Positions 15,958 through 24,114 of a DNA stretch of 25,990 nucleotides are shown piece by piece. Source of the stretch: Solibacillus silvestris_B. GTDB lineage: Bacteria > Bacillota > Bacilli > Bacillales_A > Planococcaceae. How positions within the stretch are numbered: position 1 is the stretch's first letter; each line of letters starts with the position of its first letter. Made by a program: the position numbers and the translations under genes. The notes below the pieces were generated by a model. It was given only the letters and a program-made list of their open reading frames with translations. It had not been told where the DNA came from and did not search any database. The stretch spans positions 1 to 25,990 of the forward strand of contig NZ_JBQCJW010000042.1 in the NCBI RefSeq assembly GCF_051967575.1, read 5' to 3'.

Positions 15958-15981
15958 TAATACTCCAATAAAATATAGTAT
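15953..15981 (+). promoter_or_regulatory. Sigma-A-type promoter of the AraC-family gene
   Basis: TTGCCT (15953-15958), a 17-base spacer and TAGTAT (15976-15981) lie about 50 bases upstream of the regulator's start at 16034. The -35 box overlaps the right arm of the palindrome at 15937-15957, which suggests repression or autoregulation. Confidence 0.5.
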
Positions 15982-16033
15982 GGTGAATAAAGAATCCTTA
16001 AGTGCTACTGCAAAAAAATGGAGGAACTGCCCT

Positions 16034-16948
16034 ATGGAGCAAATTAAAGAGTTAGCAACATTGATTGAGAGTAATGCAACGATGGATGGAACGTATGAAA
16101 CAGCTATACCCGGCTTACGATTTGTTCGTACTTCCCGGATTTCTGAGCCAGTTTACTCGGTTTATGAGCCTTCTTTATGCGTTGTGGCTCAGGGAACAAA
16201 ATTGGTCATGCTCGGTGAAGATAGCTATCAGTATGATTCGGCCAGTTATTTGACAGCGTCTGTTCATTTGCCGATCACAGGGCAGGTTGTGATGGCTTCA
16301 CCTGAAAAACCGTATTTATGTGTAAGTTTGCAGCTTGATATGCAGCAGATTTTCGAAGTCGTTCAATCATCAAGTGAAGCGATTTCTGATGATTCCACAG
16401 GACGCGGGCTCGTCATCAGTCATATTAATGATTCGCTTCTGGAAGCGGTATTGCGGCTTATACGACTGCTGGAGACTCCACAGGATATACCAGTACTTGC
16501 CGCAAATATTACACGGGAGATTATTTACCGGATTCTACAGAATGATGAGAACCATTCTTTAAAGCACTTTGCTCTTGTAGGGAGTCAGGCCCAACGCATC
16601 GCAAAGGTAATTGGGTTATTGAATCGTGAATTCGCCCAGCCCTTAAAGGTGGAAGACTTAGCAAAAGAGGCGCGAATGAGTGCGTCCTCCTTTTATAGCC
16701 ATTTCAAGGAAATCACGGGTTTGAGCCCCATCCAGTACCAAAAACAGCTTCGACTACAGGAAGCGCGCCGATTGCTTTTAACTGAAAGCATGGAAGCGGC
16801 TGAAGCGGCATTCCAGGTAGGCTATGAAAGTCCATCCCATTTCAGCCGGGAATACAGCCGCAAGTTTGGCTTGTCCCCAATGAAAGACATCCAGCGTTTG
16901 CGGGAAAAGCTTTTGCATGTCGATAAACATGTCCCTTTTTTAGAGTAA
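16034..16948 (+). CDS. AraC-family transcriptional regulator
   Basis: 304 residues from ATG 16034, with GGAGG 9 bases upstream. An in-frame start at 15953 would cover the promoter and gives an atypical extension. The N-terminal domain resembles AraC_N: TAIPGLRFVRTSRISEPVYS, then PSLCVVAQGTKLVMLGEDSY. The C-terminal 100 residues carry two helix-turn-helix units: LKVEDLAKEARMSASSFYSH, with FKEITGLSPIQYQKQLRLQE and later VGYESPSHFSREYSRKFGLS. Length is normal for the family. It is divergent from the Atu4866-like/SDR operon and probably activates it in response to a small molecule; the inducer is unknown. Confidence 0.9.
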   Translation: MEQIKELATLIESNATMDGTYETAIPGLRFVRTSRISEPVYSVYEPSLCVVAQGTKLVMLGEDSYQYDSASYLTASVHLPITGQVVMASPEKPYLCVSLQLDMQQIFEVVQSSSEAISDDSTGRGLVISHINDSLLEAVLRLIRLLETPQDIPVLAANITREIIYRILQNDENHSLKHFALVGSQAQRIAKVIGLLNREFAQPLKVEDLAKEARMSASSFYSHFKEITGLSPIQYQKQLRLQEARRLLLTESMEAAEAAFQVGYESPSHFSREYSRKFGLSPMKDIQRLREKLLHVDKHVPFLE

Positions 16949-17077
16949 TAGGAAGAGAGGATTTCGGTCCTGGTGCTAAATGTTCGCACAATATCAAATG
17001 CAGGGATATGAAAAATTATGAAATAACATGCTCGAACAAACGAGACAGATTAGTGAATAATTTAAGGGGGAATTGAA

Positions 17078-17302
17078 TTGAAAATTATTAAAATAATCAT
17101 TGCTTTAGTTGTAATGGGAATATCAGTGTATGGCTTAAGTACAAAAGATTTTTCGTATGGTCCAATATCATATTTACTACTTGGTATTTTTATTGCAATT
17201 ATTGGAATAGATGAATTTAAAACGAAAGGTAAAAATAGTTGGGGAATGTTTTTTATGCTCGCATCTTTGTTAATTATCGTGATGGCTCTTTTTAGCTTTT
17301 AA
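17078..17302 (+). CDS. Small membrane protein, DUF3953-like
   Basis: 74 residues starting at TTG 17078, with AAGGGGG 7 bases upstream. Three hydrophobic segments are visible: IKIIIALVVMGISVYGL, SYLLLGIFIAIIGIDEF and MFFMLASLLIIVMALF. A short basic loop, KTKGKNSWG, lies before the last one. The pattern resembles DUF3953, small Bacillus membrane proteins of unknown role. It lies just upstream of the sigma-factor fusion gene on the same strand (84 bp gap) and could be cotranscribed. Confidence 0.75.
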   Translation: MKIIKIIIALVVMGISVYGLSTKDFSYGPISYLLLGIFIAIIGIDEFKTKGKNSWGMFFMLASLLIIVMALFSF

Positions 17303-17386
17303 TTATTAGTGATGTGCTTAAAAAAGATTTTACAAAATGAAACCTTTACAGTAAAACCGAACTCTAAGTTAGTAGGAGGGAAGGCA

Positions 17387-19324
17387 ATGGATCAGTACAT
17401 ACAACAAGCGCTTGCTGGCAATGAAATTGCAATCCGGCACATAATGACGATGCACAAGCCTAGATTACTCGCTAAAGCATATACCTATATGAAAAATAAG
17501 CAGGATGCAGAAGATATTGTGCAAGAAACGTTTATAAAAGCGTTCGGTGCACTGGCTCAGCTGAAAGATCCGAAATATTTTGCGACATGGCTATACAAAA
17601 TATTGATGCGTGAAAGCTTTTCTGCAATGAAAAAGAAGAAGCGCACGGAGTTGTCAGAGGCAGAAATCATGGAACAACTTCTGTTACTGGACCAGGAAAA
17701 CAGCGAGGATTACAGCGAGCTGCATAACGCAATTGAAAGCTTGAAAAAAGACTATCAACTGGCAATTGTATTGCATTATTTTTATGATTTTAAAGTGTTT
17801 GAAATCGCGGAAATGCTAGGGAAGCCGAGCAACACAATTAAAATGCATCTGCACCGCGGCAGAAAAGCGATACGCCTGAAGCTAGAGGAAACGATGCGAA
17901 AGCCATTACAACAAAAGGATGTAAAACGCATGTTAAAAGAACAGTTACTGGACTTGGCAAAGCAATATGGAAATATACCTACACACTATGAGCTAGAACT
18001 TGAAAATTATCTGGAAGATGGAATCTCTTCGTACATGTGGAAAGGGCAAAGCAAGGATGAAGTGGTTTTTATGCGTTTAGATGAAAAAGGCCGGCTTGAT
18101 GATTTTGCGAAACCTCCCGTAAAAGAAGGACCACCAATTACTGAAGAGAGGAAGCTTGAAATTGCTCAGCGGCAGCTACGGGAGCAATACCCGGAAGCAC
18201 TTTCGTATTATACATTAATAGAACAACATAAAAAGGAGTCGAGTACAAGCTTTAAGTATGGGCAAGTTGTTAGCGGTTTTCCGTTAGACGGTTTTTATTG
18301 TCGTATTGAAGTCACCGATCCAGGTGAAATCATTCAGTTCACTTATACAGGCTATATGGAAAATCCCCCAGAAATGCCAAAGAAACTTTATCCAACGGAG
18401 CGTATTTTAAATACATTGTACGAAGGTGATTGGTTGCTTGGTGCTGCAAGCTTTAATAAAAAGTATGATACCGTTCAAGAGTCAGGTATATATGCAATCT
18501 ATGAGTCAGAGCGATTAACGCAGGCCTATGATGCGGTGACAGGCAAACCGTTACTTGATTTCGACGATGAGTCAACGCCAAGCTATGAGCCGTTTCCAAA
18601 AGTTGAAGCGCTGCCGAAAAAGATCAAAATTGAAGAAATCATCGGTATTAATGAGGAATGGGAGCAATATGAAGAAGTAAGAATGTGCATGGATGAAACG
18701 TATGAAGAGCTTAATTGGCGTCCTAAAGGCTGGCAAGATTCTGAAGGGAAAACATACGATCATTACATGAAAAGTAAATTTGAAAATCGGATAAAAGCAA
18801 AAGTGGATAAACGTACGAAGCGCTTGGATAGTTTCATTTGGTTCGCTGAAATTGAAGGCGAGGCGAAGCTTTCTGAAGAGGAATGTTTACAAATTGCCGC
18901 GCAGTTTATTCAAACGTATTATCCGGAGTATACACCGTATTTACAGATTGAAGTGAAAGACGAAGATGAGATAGAGGAAAACCGCGCCTTTTTCCGATTT
19001 GTAGTGCACAAGGATGGTTTTTTCGTTGAAAATGAGTTTTTCCATATGAATATTTGTAAAAAAACAGGCGCTATTCTGATGTTCTCAGCAGCGAATATAG
19101 CGGTTGAATCTATCGAGAAGTTTGAGCCAAAAGCGATTAAGCCTATAAAAGAAATGCTGCCGCTAAAAGACTTAAAAGTTCAACTGGAGTGGGATAGGGT
19201 GTACGGAAAAACAGAGCAGGATGAGTGCGAGATGCGCCTTATTTACCGTATTCAGATGACGGACGGTGCTTTTATAAAAGGGATTAATGCGGAAAGTGGA
19301 GAGATTATTTATAGTTTAATCTAA
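17387..19324 (+). CDS. ECF sigma factor fused to a YcdB-like domain
   Basis: 645 residues from ATG 17387, 7 bases after GGAGGG. Residues 1-75 are a sigma-70 region 2 (ALAGNEIAIRHIMTMHK, then KNKQDAEDIVQETFIKAFGA and ATWLYKILMRESF). Residues about 110-165 are region 4 with a helix-turn-helix (DFKVFEIAEMLGKPSNTIKM, HLHRGRKA). The remaining 470 residues are a separate acidic domain resembling the YcdB/YcdC repeat (DUF4901): LSEEECLQIAAQFIQTYYPE, then FFRFVVHKDGFFVENEFFHM and KKTGAILMFSA. No membrane segment or signal separates them, so the whole protein should be cytoplasmic. No anti-sigma gene lies next door. The extension may take its place by sensing something directly; that is inference. A terminator follows at 19431. 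Confidence 0.85.
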   Translation: MDQYIQQALAGNEIAIRHIMTMHKPRLLAKAYTYMKNKQDAEDIVQETFIKAFGALAQLKDPKYFATWLYKILMRESFSAMKKKKRTELSEAEIMEQLLLLDQENSEDYSELHNAIESLKKDYQLAIVLHYFYDFKVFEIAEMLGKPSNTIKMHLHRGRKAIRLKLEETMRKPLQQKDVKRMLKEQLLDLAKQYGNIPTHYELELENYLEDGISSYMWKGQSKDEVVFMRLDEKGRLDDFAKPPVKEGPPITEERKLEIAQRQLREQYPEALSYYTLIEQHKKESSTSFKYGQVVSGFPLDGFYCRIEVTDPGEIIQFTYTGYMENPPEMPKKLYPTERILNTLYEGDWLLGAASFNKKYDTVQESGIYAIYESERLTQAYDAVTGKPLLDFDDESTPSYEPFPKVEALPKKIKIEEIIGINEEWEQYEEVRMCMDETYEELNWRPKGWQDSEGKTYDHYMKSKFENRIKAKVDKRTKRLDSFIWFAEIEGEAKLSEEECLQIAAQFIQTYYPEYTPYLQIEVKDEDEIEENRAFFRFVVHKDGFFVENEFFHMNICKKTGAILMFSAANIAVESIEKFEPKAIKPIKEMLPLKDLKVQLEWDRVYGKTEQDECEMRLIYRIQMTDGAFIKGINAESGEIIYSLI

Positions 19325-19334
19325 TCAAAAGCTA

Positions 19335-19373
19335 AGTGCGCTTTAAAATTTGCCTCATAAATGATGAAGTTGT
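19335..19373 (+). repeat. 39-bp direct repeat, copy 1
   Basis: It matches 20977-21015 at 36 of 39 positions in the same orientation. Both begin AGTGCGCTT and contain CATAAATGATG. It lies just after the stop of the sigma-fusion gene. The two copies flank the AlbA_2-type gene. Confidence 0.75.
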
Positions 19374-19430
19374 TTAGTTGAATCAATTTCATAAACCATC
19401 TTTTTCACGACGTCTCCATACATGAATTAC

Positions 19431-19470
19431 GTGTCACAAACGTTGATGTAAAACGTTTGTGACACTTTTT
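19431..19470 (+). terminator. Intrinsic terminator of the sigma-fusion gene
   Basis: GTGTCACAAACGTT (19431-19444) and AACGTTTGTGACAC (19452-19465) form a perfect 14-bp stem with a 7-base loop, followed by TTTTT. It lies between two convergent genes, on the plus-strand side. Confidence 0.9.
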
Positions 19471-19479
19471 AGAATGTAA

Positions 19480-20769
19480 TTAATTCTGTCGCTGAATAAT
19501 CTGATACCTTGTTTGCGGGCCGCTGCCCACACGGATAATTTGTCCACTGTGTAATAACTCTTCAATAATTTTTCGCACAGTTGCTTTACTTTTATTTAGA
19601 TAAGTTTCTAACTCCCTGGTAGTAAATTCTTGATTTTGTGCTAGCCAATCCGTTATTGCTTCATTGTCTTCATGAGGTGTAGGGAGTACAGTTTTTGGAA
19701 GGGTAACGACGAACGCGTTTGGTCCAACTGTCCAGTATGGAGCCACTGCACTTTGTTTGTAGCTCTCTTTAATACGCTGTAAGCCAGTGCCGTAACTTTC
19801 AATCCATTTTAGACGATAAAGAACATTTGCCAGCTTTGGATTGCGGCTTTGTGAAATCCCTAATTCAATATCCTCAACCGTTAATCCTTTTACTAAACCT
19901 CCTACAGAAACGAGCTCTAATCGTTCTTGGAAAAGGTGAATGAGGATGCTGCCGCTGAAGCTGTAATCACGGTGTGTAATCGCATTGACTAGAGCTTCAC
20001 GTAACGCATAGCTTGGATAGCTTTCAATTTCGATTCGTTTCAATCCCTCAAAATGCGCGGACTTCGCATTATTTAACGATAAATACTCGTAAGCAGCCTC
20101 TACTTGCGATAAAATTGAACCGCTGAATTCTTTACGATCTTGGAATTCCAATTTGTCGTTTCCTAAGTAACGTGCACATTTAATTGTATGCTCGCACTGA
20201 TCAGAAAAAAGTAAACCTAAGTTTGTAAAATACCCATCTTCAGTTACAAGTCCTAATGTACGCATTTGCTCTGGTCCAAATTTCAAATTTTGATCTTTGA
20301 AAATCGCCTCGGCTTCAGTGAAAGTAAGTTCTTGATGTAAGCTACGCATTGTTTCGTAATTCGTACCGTCTGATTCAATAATCATTTGACGAATATTTTC
20401 CTCAGATGCATTCGTAACAGATGTACCATATCGAATAAATACGCCAGAAGGTTTCATACCTTTTGCTTTTAAATGGTATGGGCGACGCGTACCTCTTGAT
20501 ACACTGATTTTCACAACCTCTTTACTTTCAAATTCAACAATTTCTAAAAATATATGCACTAATATATCGGGTTGAATACTGTCATGCAGCATACTTGAAG
20601 CAGATTCAAGCACTTTGTCTGCGTTTTCAAGCCCGATAACTGTCCCATCATCGTCAACGCCAATATACAGTTCGCCACCTTGTGTATTTGCAAAGGCAAT
20701 AATTTCACGTTTAATGGCATCAGTTAATTCTCGCTTGAATTCTAATGTCGGTGATTCTTTCATTTTCAT
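19480..20769 (-). CDS. AlbA_2/Schlafen-type ATP-binding transcriptional regulator
   Basis: 429 residues from ATG 20769, with AGGTG about 7 bases upstream; a GTG at 20778 would overlap that site. The N-terminal 125 residues form an AlbA_2 (Schlafen-like) domain: PTLEFKRELTDAIKREIIAF, then ANTQGGELYIGVDDDG. The middle holds the HATPase_c_4-type part: YALREALVNAITHRDYSFSG and LELVSVGGL, then SRNPKLANVLYRLKWIESYG. The C-terminal 60 residues are a winged helix (TTRELETYLNKSKATVRKII). Such proteins are usually annotated as ATP-binding or transcriptional regulators; the physiological target is unclear, and some relatives sit in defence islands. Tandem palindromes in its own promoter suggest autoregulation. 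The gene is flanked by 39-bp direct repeats. Confidence 0.85.
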   Translation of the reverse strand: MKMKESPTLEFKRELTDAIKREIIAFANTQGGELYIGVDDDGTVIGLENADKVLESASSMLHDSIQPDILVHIFLEIVEFESKEVVKISVSRGTRRPYHLKAKGMKPSGVFIRYGTSVTNASEENIRQMIIESDGTNYETMRSLHQELTFTEAEAIFKDQNLKFGPEQMRTLGLVTEDGYFTNLGLLFSDQCEHTIKCARYLGNDKLEFQDRKEFSGSILSQVEAAYEYLSLNNAKSAHFEGLKRIEIESYPSYALREALVNAITHRDYSFSGSILIHLFQERLELVSVGGLVKGLTVEDIELGISQSRNPKLANVLYRLKWIESYGTGLQRIKESYKQSAVAPYWTVGPNAFVVTLPKTVLPTPHEDNEAITDWLAQNQEFTTRELETYLNKSKATVRKIIEELLHSGQIIRVGSGPQTRYQIIQRQN

Positions 20770-20803
20770 CTTGCTCACCTCTACCGATTATTTGTATAGA
20801 TAA

Positions 20804-20832
20804 ATAATAATCGATTATAATCGATTAATCAA
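20804..20832 (-). promoter_or_regulatory. Sigma-A promoter of the AlbA_2-type gene
   Basis: On the minus strand, TTGATT (20832-20827), exactly 17 bases, then TATTAT (20809-20804) form a near-consensus promoter about 35 bases before the start codon. The spacer and the -10 edge are filled by two tandem palindromes (20808-20827). Confidence 0.7.
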
Positions 20833-20835
20833 TTA
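20808..20835. promoter_or_regulatory. Tandem palindromic operator TAATCGATTA
   Basis: TAATCGATTA, itself a perfect 10-bp palindrome, occurs at 20808-20817 and 20818-20827 with no gap. A third copy with one mismatch (TAATCAATTA) overlaps at 20826-20835. All lie within the promoter of the AlbA_2-type gene, so a bound protein would block RNA polymerase. Autorepression by the winged helix of that gene's product is the simplest reading. Confidence 0.65.
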
Positions 20836-21103
20836 TATCGCACAGGACGTTTAGAAGAAGCCGTTTATTAGTTAATGAACTGAACCCAATTTTGTAGACA
20901 GCTTGTGTTTTCTTCATTAAATAAGGTAGCTTTCTTGATAATGGTTGTATCTATTTTCAGCATTGGGATTGAAACGAGTGCGCTTAAAAATTTGCTTCAT
21001 AAATGATGTAGTTGTATATTTAAATTGTTAATAACAAAACTGATTAACGATACTAGGAACAATCACGTTATATTTGTGATTTTTCTGAAAAGGAGAAATT
21101 TAG
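20836..21103. other. Intergenic region with repeat copy 2
   Basis: No gene is visible. The second copy of the 39-bp repeat is at 20977-21015. TTAACG (about 21042) followed 18 bases later by TTATAT is a weak promoter candidate for the downstream SDR gene. Confidence 0.4.
20977..21015 (+). repeat. 39-bp direct repeat, copy 2
   Basis: It matches 19335-19373 with three substitutions and no gaps. It lies in the leader region of the second SDR gene. The pair brackets about 1.6 kb containing the AlbA_2-type gene and its promoter, as a duplicated target or recombination scar would. Confidence 0.75.
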
Positions 21104-21856
21104 TTGAAATTAAAAGACAAGGTAGTGATCATTACAGGTGGTGCTGGCGGGATTGGTGCTGGTATAGGGCGTGCAATGGCAAAAGAGGGAGCAATTGTTG
21201 TGGCAGTTGATCTAAATCCGGAAGCCGGCGCAAACGTATTGGCGGATTTACAGCAATATTCACCGCAATCCAGCTTTATTGAATTTAATTTAACAAAGCA
21301 TGATCAACTAAAAAATGTAGTGGAACAAGTTGTCGAGAAATATGGCCGTTTAGATGTGTTAGTGAATAATGCACACGCTTCTAAACAAGTACCATTCCTT
21401 GAAACAACACCAGAACATTTGGCATTGTCAATGGATACAGGCTTCTACCCTACATGGTATTTAATGCAGGCAGCGATTCCACATTTAAAGAAAACTCGTG
21501 GTAATATCATTAATTTTGCGTCAGGTGCCGGGTTAAAAGGACATAAAACACAAGCTGCCTATGCAGCAGCGAAAGAAGCGATTCGCGGTATTACGCGCGT
21601 TGTTGCAAATGAATTTGGTGCGGATGGCATTACAGCGAACCTGATCTCACCAATCGCCAATTCAGAAGGTGTACAAGCATGGGCAAAAGCACAGCCGGAA
21701 TATTATCAAGGGGTACTTGCAGGTATTCCGATGGGTAAATTCGGTGATCCGGAGCAGGATATCGGACGTGCTGCTGTCTTTTTAGCTTCAGAAGACTCTA
21801 AATATATAACAGGTCAAACATTGATGGTTGATGGCGGCTCGATCATGCTCCATTAA
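21104..21856 (+). CDS. SDR-family oxidoreductase (FabG-like)
   Basis: 250 residues starting at TTG 21104 after AAAGGAG with 8-base spacing. The cofactor motif TGGAGGIG is at 11-18, and Asp36 after the second strand suggests NAD(H). The catalytic set Ser140, Tyr153, Lys157 (YAAAK) is complete, and the C-terminal TGQTLMVDGG is typical of FabG-like SDRs. The usual NNAG reads NNAH (88-91), a Gly to His change, so cofactor or substrate contacts may differ. It is apparently a single-gene unit with a terminator at 21886. Substrate unknown. Confidence 0.9.
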   Translation: MKLKDKVVIITGGAGGIGAGIGRAMAKEGAIVVAVDLNPEAGANVLADLQQYSPQSSFIEFNLTKHDQLKNVVEQVVEKYGRLDVLVNNAHASKQVPFLETTPEHLALSMDTGFYPTWYLMQAAIPHLKKTRGNIINFASGAGLKGHKTQAAYAAAKEAIRGITRVVANEFGADGITANLISPIANSEGVQAWAKAQPEYYQGVLAGIPMGKFGDPEQDIGRAAVFLASEDSKYITGQTLMVDGGSIMLH

Positions 21857-21885
21857 TACCGTTAAATAAATAGATAACATATACA

Positions 21886-21933
21886 AAGAGCTACGCCTAT
21901 CCTTCAATATATAGGATAAGCATAGCTCTTTTA
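21886..21933 (+). terminator. Intrinsic terminator of the second SDR gene
   Basis: AAGAGCTA-GC-TATCCT (from 21886) pairs with AGGATA-GC-TAGCTCTT (to 21930), with two single mismatches and a loop of about 9 bases, then TTTT. Confidence 0.8.
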
Positions 21934-22235
21934 GATTTATTCGAAGCAGCATCCGAAATAATTTAGCATATGTACCATATAAGAAATGATGTAATGGCAA
22001 ACAATAGCCTAAAGGTTCGTGGATACGGATATTGTTAGACGAGCGGAATAGGAAAAGAGGATTTCGGCACTAAACCGGGGTTCTCTTTTTTGCGGTTTTA
22101 GGGGGTCTTACCTCCGACAGTAATCAGGAATCACAAAATAGGGAATACCCGATGAAAAGTAAATTTTAAAAAGTTTGTAACGAAATAGAAGGCCGCGGTA
22201 TTAATACTACGAACAACATGAAAGTGAGGGCAGCT
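21934..22235. other. Intergenic region before the sigma/anti-sigma operon
   Basis: No gene is visible. It holds a terminator-like hairpin at 22055-22092. The promoter of the sigma operon must lie within 22093-22225, but I see no clear match; an ECF-type autoregulated promoter would not look like sigma-A. Confidence 0.4.
22055..22092 (+). terminator. Hairpin with T-tract, G-U rich stem
   Basis: AAGAG-GATTT-CGG (22055-22067) can pair with CCG-GGGTT-CTCTT (22075-22087) using several G-U pairs, followed by a T run. No gene ends directly before it. The 20 bases at 22048-22067 also occur, with one change, at 16948-16967 after the AraC-type gene. Confidence 0.5.
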
Positions 22236-22730
22236 ATGAATAAGCTTGAGGAACAATATGAAGAAATCCATCCGAAGCTCTATGCGTTTTTTTATTCCAG
22301 GACAGGTAATCGGATGACGGCTCAAGATCTTTGCCACGATACCTTTTATGAGGCATGTAAAAGCATCGGCTCTTTTAATGGAAACTCCACTTTGTCGACT
22401 TGGGTATTCTCGATTGCGACGAATTTATTAAGAAAATATTACCGGAAAAATAAGTATCAGCATAGCTTAATGCAAAAACTCGCAACTCTTCCGGAGACTG
22501 ACATCCATTCACTGGAAGAGTTAGCCGAAATCCATGAAGACACAAGAATCCTTTTACACCATATTTCGAAACTGGATGATGCCTCAAGGGAAATCGTATT
22601 GCTGCGCATTTATGGAGAACTGAGTTTTGCGGAAATTGGTCTTTTGATCGGCAAGTCAGAAAACTATGCACGGGTGACGTTTCACCGGCTGAAATTAAAG
22701 ATCCAAAAATTAATGGAGGTGACTTTATGA
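22236..22730 (+). CDS. ECF-type RNA polymerase sigma factor
   Basis: 164 residues from ATG 22236, shortly after GTGAGGG. Region 2 is clear (LYAFFYSRTGNRMTAQDLCH, then DTFYEACKSIGSF and STWVFSIATNLLRKYYRKNK). Region 4 has the helix-turn-helix ELSFAEIGLLIGKSENYARV, then TFHRLKLKIQ. Length is typical. Its stop overlaps the anti-sigma start (ATGA), and a YfjL-like gene follows, so the three form one operon and the sigma should be held at the membrane until a signal releases it. The signal is not readable from sequence; envelope stress is the usual theme. Confidence 0.92.
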   Translation: MNKLEEQYEEIHPKLYAFFYSRTGNRMTAQDLCHDTFYEACKSIGSFNGNSTLSTWVFSIATNLLRKYYRKNKYQHSLMQKLATLPETDIHSLEELAEIHEDTRILLHHISKLDDASREIVLLRIYGELSFAEIGLLIGKSENYARVTFHRLKLKIQKLMEVTL

Positions 22731-23278
22731 ATAAAGAATGTCCGATTATACAAGACCTTTTACCTTTATATGAAGAAGATTTGCTTCAGCGAGAGACAGC
22801 ACTGTTTGTCGAGGAACACTTGAAAAGTTGCCAAGAGTGCCGCCAGATTGCAGAACAGTCTCAAATTCCGCTGCCTGTCGAAGCAGCACATAGCGGGGGC
22901 TCTAAAAATATGATTCGGAAAATCACGCTGAAGTTAACGACCATACAGATTTTCTTTGTCGCCATTGCCTTTATATTAGCGATGAGTACGACGATTATGA
23001 ATGATAATAGTGGCTTTATCTTGACCTATGCTTTATTGGGCGCCGTTACTTATCTGTTTTACCGTTCAATTGTTATTGCGGTCCTGCTTGCGGGCATACC
23101 GAATTTCATATGGAACTGTCTGCTGTATATGACGGACTGGTTCGGTAAGTTTTATGCTCAAAGTTTTTCGGAAGCCCTTTCCATCATACTTACAACTTTA
23201 ATTATTCATTTAATATTTACCTTTATTGGAATTATGATCGGTTTTTGCATTCTTAAAATAAGAGAGGAAAATGATTGA
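22727..23278 (+). CDS. zf-HC2 membrane anti-sigma factor
   Basis: 183 residues, overlapping the sigma gene by 4 bp. The N-terminal cytoplasmic domain is a zinc-binding anti-sigma fold with Cys5 and H31-x3-C35-x2-C38 (HLKSCQEC). Four to five hydrophobic segments follow: IFFVAIAFILAMST, FILTYALLGAVTYLFY, IVIAVLLAGIPNFIWN and ILTTLIIHLIFTFIGIMIGF. It should sequester the partner sigma factor at the membrane. The polytopic membrane part is longer than in one-pass anti-sigmas and may be the sensing part. Confidence 0.9.
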   Translation: MNKECPIIQDLLPLYEEDLLQRETALFVEEHLKSCQECRQIAEQSQIPLPVEAAHSGGSKNMIRKITLKLTTIQIFFVAIAFILAMSTTIMNDNSGFILTYALLGAVTYLFYRSIVIAVLLAGIPNFIWNCLLYMTDWFGKFYAQSFSEALSIILTTLIIHLIFTFIGIMIGFCILKIREEND

Positions 23279-23961
23279 TGAAAAAGAAAATACTATACAG
23301 CGGATTTGCTGTTTTATTAGTTGCTGCTCTCGTAATCGCTTACCTGCAAATGAGCGGAAATACAATGGATAAATACAAAGCAAAGGAGAGCCTGAAAACA
23401 TTTCTGCAGCAAACATATCCAAATATGGACTATGAGATTAAGCGGTCGGTAGGGTATGGGTGGACGGATGGCACGTATCGTTTTGAAGTGGTGAAAAAGG
23501 ACTCGATCGCAGTTGAAACTACCTATTCATTTTATGTCTCCGCTTTTGAACCATATGAGGTTTTTAGCGATACGATTCATGAAGCCAACATAGACAAAGA
23601 GGCTTCCCGAAAGTTAAACGCGGAGGCAGAACAGTATATTTTAACGCTGCTTCAGGGAAAAGTGCCGCAAGTCGATTCGGTGGCTACTAATGTGGAGGTA
23701 TACAACAATGCTGCTGAGGCATGGACACCGCAGTTCAAAACACCCAAGCCGATGCTCATTATGCTGGAAATAGAAAAAGGGGAACTGACAAAAGAACAAA
23801 TGCTGCAGCAATGCAAGACCATGCAGGATCTGTTGAATAAGGCGTCGATTGATTATTATCTAACAGAGACGGGTTATCGAAGTGCAGTGAATGGAGAAGA
23901 AATTTATGAGTATGTCAGTTTTACTCCAGACCAGGAATTGACATTGGATGATGTAGATTAA
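23278..23961 (+). CDS. YfjL-like membrane-anchored protein
   Basis: 227 residues. The ATG at 23278 overlaps the anti-sigma stop (TGATG). KKKILYSGFAVLLVAALVIA is a signal anchor, with the rest expected outside the membrane. The extracellular part (YKAKESLKTFLQQTYPNMDY, then TDGTYRFEVVKKD, and near the end SIDYYLTETGYRS) resembles B. subtilis YfjL and related proteins, whose function is unknown. Its place as third gene of a sigma/anti-sigma operon suggests it modulates the sensing system or is part of the response. Confidence 0.75.
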   Translation: MKKKILYSGFAVLLVAALVIAYLQMSGNTMDKYKAKESLKTFLQQTYPNMDYEIKRSVGYGWTDGTYRFEVVKKDSIAVETTYSFYVSAFEPYEVFSDTIHEANIDKEASRKLNAEAEQYILTLLQGKVPQVDSVATNVEVYNNAAEAWTPQFKTPKPMLIMLEIEKGELTKEQMLQQCKTMQDLLNKASIDYYLTETGYRSAVNGEEIYEYVSFTPDQELTLDDVD

Positions 23962-24009
23962 AGCGCATTCACATTGCACGGTTAGTAGTTAGTTAATTAT
24001 CGGGCGCAA

Positions 24010-24038
24010 ATCTTCAATATGAAGATGAAGTTTTTCCG
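24010..24038 (+). terminator. Possible terminator after the YfjL-like gene
   Basis: ATCTTCA and TGAAGAT (24010-24026) form a 7-bp stem with a 3-base loop, followed by GAAG and TTTTT. Outer GGCGC/GCGCC segments could extend the fold. Moderate strength. Confidence 0.4.
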
Positions 24039-24114
24039 TTATAGCGCCATATTGTAGAGCAATGTTTTTCTTGGGAGAGTGTTAGAGAAGATACAGATTT
24101 ATACTGATAAAAGA

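Noticed and set aside
15953..16033. N-terminal extension of the AraC-type regulator
   Set aside because: It would place the start within the promoter and operator; ATG 16034 has a well-spaced GGAGG and gives the usual family length.
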